A stretch of DNA of 8,053 nt from Patescibacteria group bacterium. GTDB lineage: Bacteria > Patescibacteriota > Saccharimonadia > Saccharimonadales > CAIOMD01. The notes beneath the pieces are model-generated. The model had not been told where the DNA came from, did no database searches, and saw only the letters and a list, made by a program, of their open reading frames with translations. Numbering within the stretch: the stretch's first letter is position 1; each line of letters opens with the position of its first letter. A program made the translations under genes and the position numbers. The DNA lies in assembly GCA_025453305.1 (NCBI GenBank), contig JALOQO010000020.1, positions 1 through 8,053 on the forward strand, in the 5' to 3' direction. Shown piece by piece: positions 5,590-8,053 of this stretch.

Positions 5590-5606
5590 TTAAATTTATG
5601 CTAAAT

Positions 5607-5626
5607 GGTTTATTCGTAAACCTTTT
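5607..5626 (+). terminator. UUCG hairpin: possible terminator of copy 2 or operator
   Basis: GGTTTA-TTCG-TAAACC (5607-5622) is a perfect 6-bp stem with a stable TTCG tetraloop, followed by TTTT. It comes 18 bases after the end of copy 2 and also covers the -35 region of the next gene, so it could end the RNA, regulate the promoter, or both. Confidence 0.5.
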
Positions 5627-5634
5627 GTTATACT
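5626..5634 (+). promoter_or_regulatory. Extended -10 promoter of the small membrane protein gene (leaderless)
   Basis: TGTTATACT (TGn-TATACT) ends 6 bases before the GTG at 5641, so transcription should begin at the start codon. This supports GTG as a genuine start. There is no recognisable -35 box; the hairpin at 5607-5622 occupies that position. Confidence 0.6.
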
Positions 5635-5640
5635 CAAATC

Positions 5641-5886
5641 GTGAACAAGAAAAAGATTTTCTTATTTGTAACAGTTATTATACTACTTGTTATCGCTGGC
5701 TTACTGTATTTGATGCGAGACGAATATAGCACGAAGAATCCGCCTGACGAATCCTATTTTGAATCAAAATACACTTCGTTAGATGATGCACAAAAGTGCA
5801 TTGAAGAATGGCACAAATATTACCCACCAATAAATGGGCTGGAACAAACAGTTACCGGTATTCCTTGTCCGGGGCAAGCAAGATAG
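5641..5886 (+). CDS. Small membrane-anchored or exported protein of unknown function
   Basis: An 81-residue protein I do not recognise. It starts with a basic M-N-K-K-K, then a hydrophobic helix at about 6-24, then a polar domain of about 55 residues. This is a signal anchor, or a signal peptide without an obvious cleavage site, so the C-terminal part should face outside. The domain holds two cysteines (53 and 76) that could form a disulphide, a D-D-A-Q-K-C-I-E-E-W helix and a Pro-rich Y-Y-P-P-I-N segment. The GTG start is supported by an extended -10 ending 6 bases upstream and by the N-terminal signal-anchor layout. It lies alone between copies 2 and 3 of the structured element, so it may be cargo of that region or simply trapped there. 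The frame is intact and translates into a plausible exported protein, so I take it as real. Confidence 0.7.
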   Translation: MNKKKIFLFVTVIILLVIAGLLYLMRDEYSTKNPPDESYFESKYTSLDDAQKCIEEWHKYYPPINGLEQTVTGIPCPGQAR

Positions 5887-5922
5887 TATCGTTAATATAG
5901 ACTATGGTAGCCAATTTATAGT

Positions 5923-5941
5923 GTCCCTTCATGGGTCTTTT
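5923..5941 (+). terminator. Weak terminator-like hairpin after the small protein gene
   Basis: GTCCC (5923-5927) faces GGGTC (5933-5937) with one T-T mismatch and loop TTCAT, followed by TTTT. It is short and of doubtful strength, but it sits just before element copy 3 in the same relation seen for copies 1 and 2. Confidence 0.35.
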
Positions 5942-5944
5942 AAG

Positions 5945-6126
5945 TTAGCGTTTTGCGGAAATTGAATTTAGATCACGCCGAAATGGTGTACAACTAAGTA
6001 ATAACAGTGTTTTTTGCAATAGAAAATTCACTAGGTAACTAGGTTGCCCTGGAGGTTCTTAGCCCGAAGAATGTGAGTAAGTCCTAGACCTGTCCGTCAT
6101 GTCACAAAGACATACGGGTGGCCTTC
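5945..6126 (+). ncRNA. Candidate structured RNA element, copy 3 of 3 (most diverged)
   Basis: Homology to copy 2 is patchy but collinear: TTAGCG then TTGAATT at the 5' end; CACGCC with a GAAAT loop closed by GGTG; the CAGTG hairpin tip at 6005-6009 followed by TTGCAATAGAAAATTCAC; 6027-6059, which aligns with 5432-5467 including the AAC-TAG-GTT hairpin and GTTGCC; and 6068-6082, which matches 5560-5574 at 13 of 15 bases. The second CAGTG module and the second CC-AAA-GG hairpin are absent. The 3' end differs: instead of the tRNA-like end there is a 9-bp hairpin with one bulge (6094-6117, loop ACAAA). It is much more AT-rich than the others, fitting an older, ameliorated or decaying copy. Apart from this element, the 317 bases between the flanking genes hold only the toxin-antitoxin promoter. 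Confidence 0.5.
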
Positions 6127-6167
6127 AAATTATATAACTCTCATAAATTAGTGTACTATATAATAGT

Positions 6168-6196
6168 TTGACAAATAGTACTACAATGTATATACT
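6168..6196 (+). promoter_or_regulatory. Consensus promoter of the toxin-antitoxin operon
   Basis: A perfect TTGACA (6168-6173), a 17-base spacer and TATACT (6191-6196), the best promoter in the window. The -10 ends 7 bases before the ATG at 6204, predicting a leaderless antitoxin message. The TTG of the -35 box is an in-frame pseudo-start that should be ignored. Confidence 0.85.
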
Positions 6197-6204
6197 TTGT
6201 AGTA
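6179..6204. promoter_or_regulatory. 26-bp near-perfect palindromic operator of the toxin-antitoxin operon
   Basis: Arms TACTACAA (6179-6186) and TTGTAGTA (6197-6204) are perfect inverted repeats, and the centre GTATATAC is itself palindromic, so 12 of 13 base pairs match (one T-T). The palindrome covers the -10 box and reaches the A of the start codon. It is the expected binding site for the ribbon-helix-helix antitoxin (conditional autoregulation). Confidence 0.75.
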
Positions 6205-6476
6205 TGAGTAAAACAGTTATCAGTGTTAAAGTTGACGAAGACACTAAAAAATCTGCCCAAGAAGTTGCCAGTAGTGCTGGTCTTACATTAAGTTCTCTGG
6301 TTAATTCTTATTTACGTCAGGTAGCCGCAACCCGTCGCATTGAACTATACGCTCCAGAACCCATGACTCCGAAACTAGAAAAGCTTATTAAAGAAGTAGA
6401 ATTAGAACTTAAAAGCGGCAAAGCAAGTAAGAGTTTTGATAATGTAGAAGATTTTCTTACTGATCTCAAGAGCTGA
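6204..6476 (+). CDS. RelB/DinJ-type antitoxin (ribbon-helix-helix)
   Basis: A 90-residue antitoxin partner of the toxin that follows. Residues 2-10 (S-K-T-V-I-S-V-K-V) form the DNA-contacting beta strand; D-E-D-T-K-K-S-A-Q-E-V-A at 11-22 and the helix L-T-L-S-S-L-V-N-S-Y-L at 27-37 complete a ribbon-helix-helix fold with the L/T-S-x-x-V-N spacing of RelB/DinJ proteins. The C-terminal half is charged and probably disordered until it wraps the toxin, ending in a D-N-V-E-D-F-L helix common in such antitoxins. The ATG at 6204 is preferred over an upstream in-frame TTG at 6168, because the TTG is part of the -35 box and the family begins at the beta strand. The 26-bp palindrome over its promoter fits autorepression. 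It ends with UGA, 5 bases before the toxin start. Confidence 0.9.
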   Translation: MSKTVISVKVDEDTKKSAQEVASSAGLTLSSLVNSYLRQVAATRRIELYAPEPMTPKLEKLIKEVELELKSGKASKSFDNVEDFLTDLKS

Positions 6477-6481
6477 ACTGT

Positions 6482-6745
6482 ATGATTATCCGTTATTTAC
6501 CCAAGTTCAAAAAACAATACAAAAAGTTACCCAAGAAAATTCAGGATCAGTTTGACGAAAAAATTGCATTATTTTTAGTTGATCCTACATTGCCTATGCT
6601 GAAAGTACACCCCCTAAAAGGTTCTTTTAAAGGTTATTGGAGCATGAATATTAATAGTGATGTACGAGCACTGTACATAATTGACGGCGATTCCATGGTT
6701 ATTTTTGCCCTTATCGGAACACATAGTCAGCTATACGGTAAATAA
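6482..6745 (+). CDS. RelE/YafQ-type toxin, probable ribosome-dependent mRNA endonuclease
   Basis: An 87-residue basic protein of the RelE/ParE superfamily. The N-terminal helices are lysine-rich (F-K-K-Q-Y-K-K-L-P-K-K). The core pattern H43-P-L-K-G, G51-Y-W-S, D60-V-R62-x-L-Y65, and the ending G-T-H81-S-Q-L-Y85 follows the YafQ/RelE arrangement, where the His and Arg residues and the last aromatic take part in mRNA cleavage in the ribosomal A site. No key residue appears to be missing, so it is probably active. It starts 5 bases after the antitoxin stop with no clear Shine-Dalgarno, so translation is probably coupled, with antitoxin made first. ParE-like gyrase inhibition is a less likely alternative given the His residues. 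The pair lies at the edge of the repeat-rich segment, as is common for such modules. Confidence 0.9.
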   Translation: MIIRYLPKFKKQYKKLPKKIQDQFDEKIALFLVDPTLPMLKVHPLKGSFKGYWSMNINSDVRALYIIDGDSMVIFALIGTHSQLYGK

Positions 6746-6831
6746 TCTTTTCTTGAATAGTTATAATGGCGTCTACTGTAACCTTCCAATATGTTCATGC
6801 TTAAACATCTCTACTCTAACAAGCTATTGTT

Positions 6832-6840
6832 TGCTAAGCT
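6832..6840 (+). promoter_or_regulatory. Extended -10 promoter of the methyltransferase gene (leaderless)
   Basis: TGCTAAGCT (TGn-TAAGCT) ends 6 bases before the ATG at 6847. The hexamer is a weaker match than the others, but the TGn extension and spacing are the same as at 5626 and 7662. No -35 box or Shine-Dalgarno is evident. Confidence 0.45.
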
Positions 6841-6846
6841 TTAATT

Positions 6847-7590
6847 ATGACAATAGAAGAAGCAATGTTTGAGTTTTATGAAGGTGTGCCCATACAAGGC
6901 CCCGGATCAGAATCTACAACTAATAAGCTGCTCGGTTTAATACCTAACTTAGATACTGTAGAAAGCGCCTTAGATATTGGTTGCGGTACGGGTCGCACCT
7001 CACTTGTTCTTGCTAAAGCGGGTATACACATAACAGCAATAGATATTCACCAACCGTTCCTTGATTATCTTCAATCTGCAGCCCAAAAAGCAAACCTAGA
7101 TAAAAATATAACTACCCAAAAAATGTCTATGGATAGTTTGTCTTTGCCCGAAAAATCATTTGATCTGATTTGGAGTGAAGCAAGTGCATATATTTTAAGT
7201 TTCGAAAAGGCATTACAGGCTTGGAAAAAACTACTTAAACCTAATGGATATCTCGTTGTAACAGAACTGTGCTGGACTAGCGAAAACCCATCAAAAGAAG
7301 TTTCTGATTTTTGGAGCGAAGAATACCCCGGAATGCTGACCGTCACAAAAGCACTAAGGGTTGCAGTAAAAGTTGGTTTTGAGGTAGTTGATACGCTCAC
7401 TTTGCCCGAGTCTGACTGGGATAACTACTACAAACCACTGAAAATACATGCAAAAGAATTAGAAAAAGATGCCGGCCCAGAAATTAAACAAGTTATTGAA
7501 CTTACCCTAAAAGAAATAGCTATTCGCGATAAATACAATTCTGAATACGACTATTTAGCATTCATACTAAGGCTTACCGGGGAAATATAA
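6847..7590 (+). CDS. Class I SAM-dependent methyltransferase, substrate unknown
   Basis: A 247-residue cytoplasmic methyltransferase with the seven-strand Rossmann fold. Motif I is A-L-D-I-G-C-G-T-G-R (41-50), which binds SAM; the acidic residue ending strand 2 is D66 in A-I-D-I-H; the motif at 101-114 ends D-L-I-W-S-E-A-S-A; and L-K-P-N-G-Y-L-V-V-T-E (130-140) is the strand-5 post-motif seen in UbiE/Methyltransf_11-like enzymes. The N-terminal segment before the fold (F-E-F-Y-E-G-V-P-I-Q-G-P-G) and the C-terminal Trp/Tyr-rich part (W-D-N-Y-Y-K-P-L-K) probably shape the acceptor site. No zinc-finger, rRNA-binding or DNA-methylase motif (such as N/D-P-P-Y/F) is present, so a small-molecule acceptor is the best guess. 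It stands about 100 bases after the toxin gene with its own promoter; the spacer between them holds nothing else I can support. Confidence 0.9.
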   Translation: MTIEEAMFEFYEGVPIQGPGSESTTNKLLGLIPNLDTVESALDIGCGTGRTSLVLAKAGIHITAIDIHQPFLDYLQSAAQKANLDKNITTQKMSMDSLSLPEKSFDLIWSEASAYILSFEKALQAWKKLLKPNGYLVVTELCWTSENPSKEVSDFWSEEYPGMLTVTKALRVAVKVGFEVVDTLTLPESDWDNYYKPLKIHAKELEKDAGPEIKQVIELTLKEIAIRDKYNSEYDYLAFILRLTGEI

Positions 7591-7661
7591 TTACAACAAG
7601 GTACGCGATAGCTAAAAAATATTCTTACAATTAAAATAGAAATAAATCGTTTATGATTTTT

Positions 7662-7670
7662 TGATATAAT
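7662..7670 (+). promoter_or_regulatory. Extended -10 promoter of the last gene (leaderless)
   Basis: TGATATAAT is a perfect extended -10, identical to that of folD, ending 7 bases before the ATG at 7678. No -35 box is apparent. Confidence 0.65.
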
Positions 7671-7677
7671 TCTGCTT

Positions 7678-8053
7678 ATGAGAAAGTTTTTACCTATTTT
7701 ATTAGCAACTTTGTGGATAAGCTTTTCTGAATTTTTAAGAAATAATTTGCTACTAAAATCTTATTGGGTTGAGCATTATAATAATTTAGGATTAGTTTTT
7801 CCAGAAAAGCCTATCAACGGACTATTGTGGGGTATTTGGTCATTGCTATTTGCAGTGGCAATATTTTTTATTGCTTCTAAATATTCAACAATTCATGCAA
7901 CCTTTATTTCTTGGCTTGTAGGGTTTGTGATGATGTGGGTTGTAATAGGAAACCTGCAAGTACTACCTTACGAAATTTTATGGTTTGCTATACCACTTAG
8001 TATTATTGAAACATTTTTTGCGGTTTTGATTATTAAAAAGTTTCATTATTCGT
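7678..8053 (+). CDS. Small multi-pass membrane protein, unknown function (3' end outside the window)
   Basis: The frame opens at ATG 7678 and is still open at the end of the window (125 complete codons plus one base), so it is partial. It starts M-R-K-F-L-P-I-L-L-A and continues with four hydrophobic segments at about residues 5-20, 47-66, 70-92 and 98-118. The first is followed by a polar stretch with W-I-S-F-S-E-F-L-R-N-N-L-L, then S-Y-W-V-E-H-Y. The pattern suggests a compact four-helix membrane protein of about 125-140 residues, so probably only a few codons are missing. It resembles conserved uncharacterised proteins I have seen in other bacteria, but I cannot give a family name or function. 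The start is well supported by an extended -10 ending 7 bases upstream. An 87-base gap separates it from the methyltransferase gene. Confidence 0.8.
   Translation, partial: MRKFLPILLATLWISFSEFLRNNLLLKSYWVEHYNNLGLVFPEKPINGLLWGIWSLLFAVAIFFIASKYSTIHATFISWLVGFVMMWVVIGNLQVLPYEILWFAIPLSIIETFFAVLIIKKFHYS

Noticed and set aside
5398..5604. A 68-codon open frame inside element copy 2
   Set aside because: It crosses all the paired stems, has no promoter or ribosome signal at its start, no recognisable domain, and the homologous stretch of copy 1 does not preserve the frame.
4694..6126. The elements as a CRISPR array or HEARO/omega RNA of an IscB or TnpB transposon
   Set aside because: Repeats are long, diverged and unevenly spaced with no uniform spacers, and no nuclease or transposase gene is in the window. 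A non-autonomous omega-RNA element cannot be excluded without a covariance-model search, but I see no direct support.
6168..6203. TTG at 6168 as start of the antitoxin
   Set aside because: It is the TTG of a perfect TTGACA -35 box; the real start is the ATG at 6204.
4901..6476. UGA read as an amino acid (as in Gracilibacteria)
   Set aside because: UGA ends the NUDIX and antitoxin proteins exactly where the families end, so it acts as a normal stop.
6681..6872. 63-codon open frame spanning the toxin end and methyltransferase start
   Set aside because: It overlaps two well-supported genes in another frame and has no start signals of its own.

Overview
The window looks like a chromosome segment from an AT-rich, small-genome bacterium, most likely of the Candidate Phyla Radiation (Patescibacteria, with Saccharibacteria as a reasonable guess). 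This rests on a CPR-like MurD and a divergent, shortened FolD, compact gene packing, near-absence of Shine-Dalgarno sites, and the general style of the proteins. UGA is used as an ordinary stop (NUDIX gene, antitoxin), which argues against the UGA-to-glycine lineages (Gracilibacteria/Absconditabacteria). The lineage is an inference; nothing here is diagnostic by itself.

Layout. Positions 1-2719 are a housekeeping block: the end of one receiver-domain response regulator, a second complete single-domain receiver, and murD (peptidoglycan precursor ligase) on the + strand, meeting a convergent folD (one-carbon/folate metabolism) with a 9-base tail overlap. Positions 2816-4520 carry two membrane-protein genes: a multi-pass protein with a GPDPase-membrane/DUF975-like core, and a six-helix half-size MFS protein. 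At 4571-4647 is tRNA-Lys(CTT) with a good promoter and an intrinsic terminator. From about 4690 to 6126 the character changes to an accessory region with three diverged same-strand copies of an undescribed, highly structured element (candidate structured RNA, about 145, 235 and 180 bp). They are interleaved with a NUDIX hydrolase gene and a small membrane-anchored protein gene. Then come a RelB/RelE-type toxin-antitoxin pair behind a near-perfect 26-bp operator palindrome, a class I SAM methyltransferase, and the start of a small multi-pass membrane protein that runs off the window.

Two things stand out. First, the three-copy element family: copies 1 and 2 match at 45 of 50 positions over their 5' half; copies 2 and 3 share other segments; copy 2 has an internal duplication; the 3' ends of copies 1 and 2 resemble the 3' half of the neighbouring tRNA-Lys. 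I cannot assign it to a known RNA or mobile-element family. Second, at least six genes have a -10 box (four of them with an upstream TGn extension) ending only 6-8 bases before the start codon, which predicts leaderless mRNAs. This resets the start of the NUDIX and antitoxin genes and supports a GTG start for the small protein. Only the membrane-protein gene at 2816 has an obvious Shine-Dalgarno sequence.
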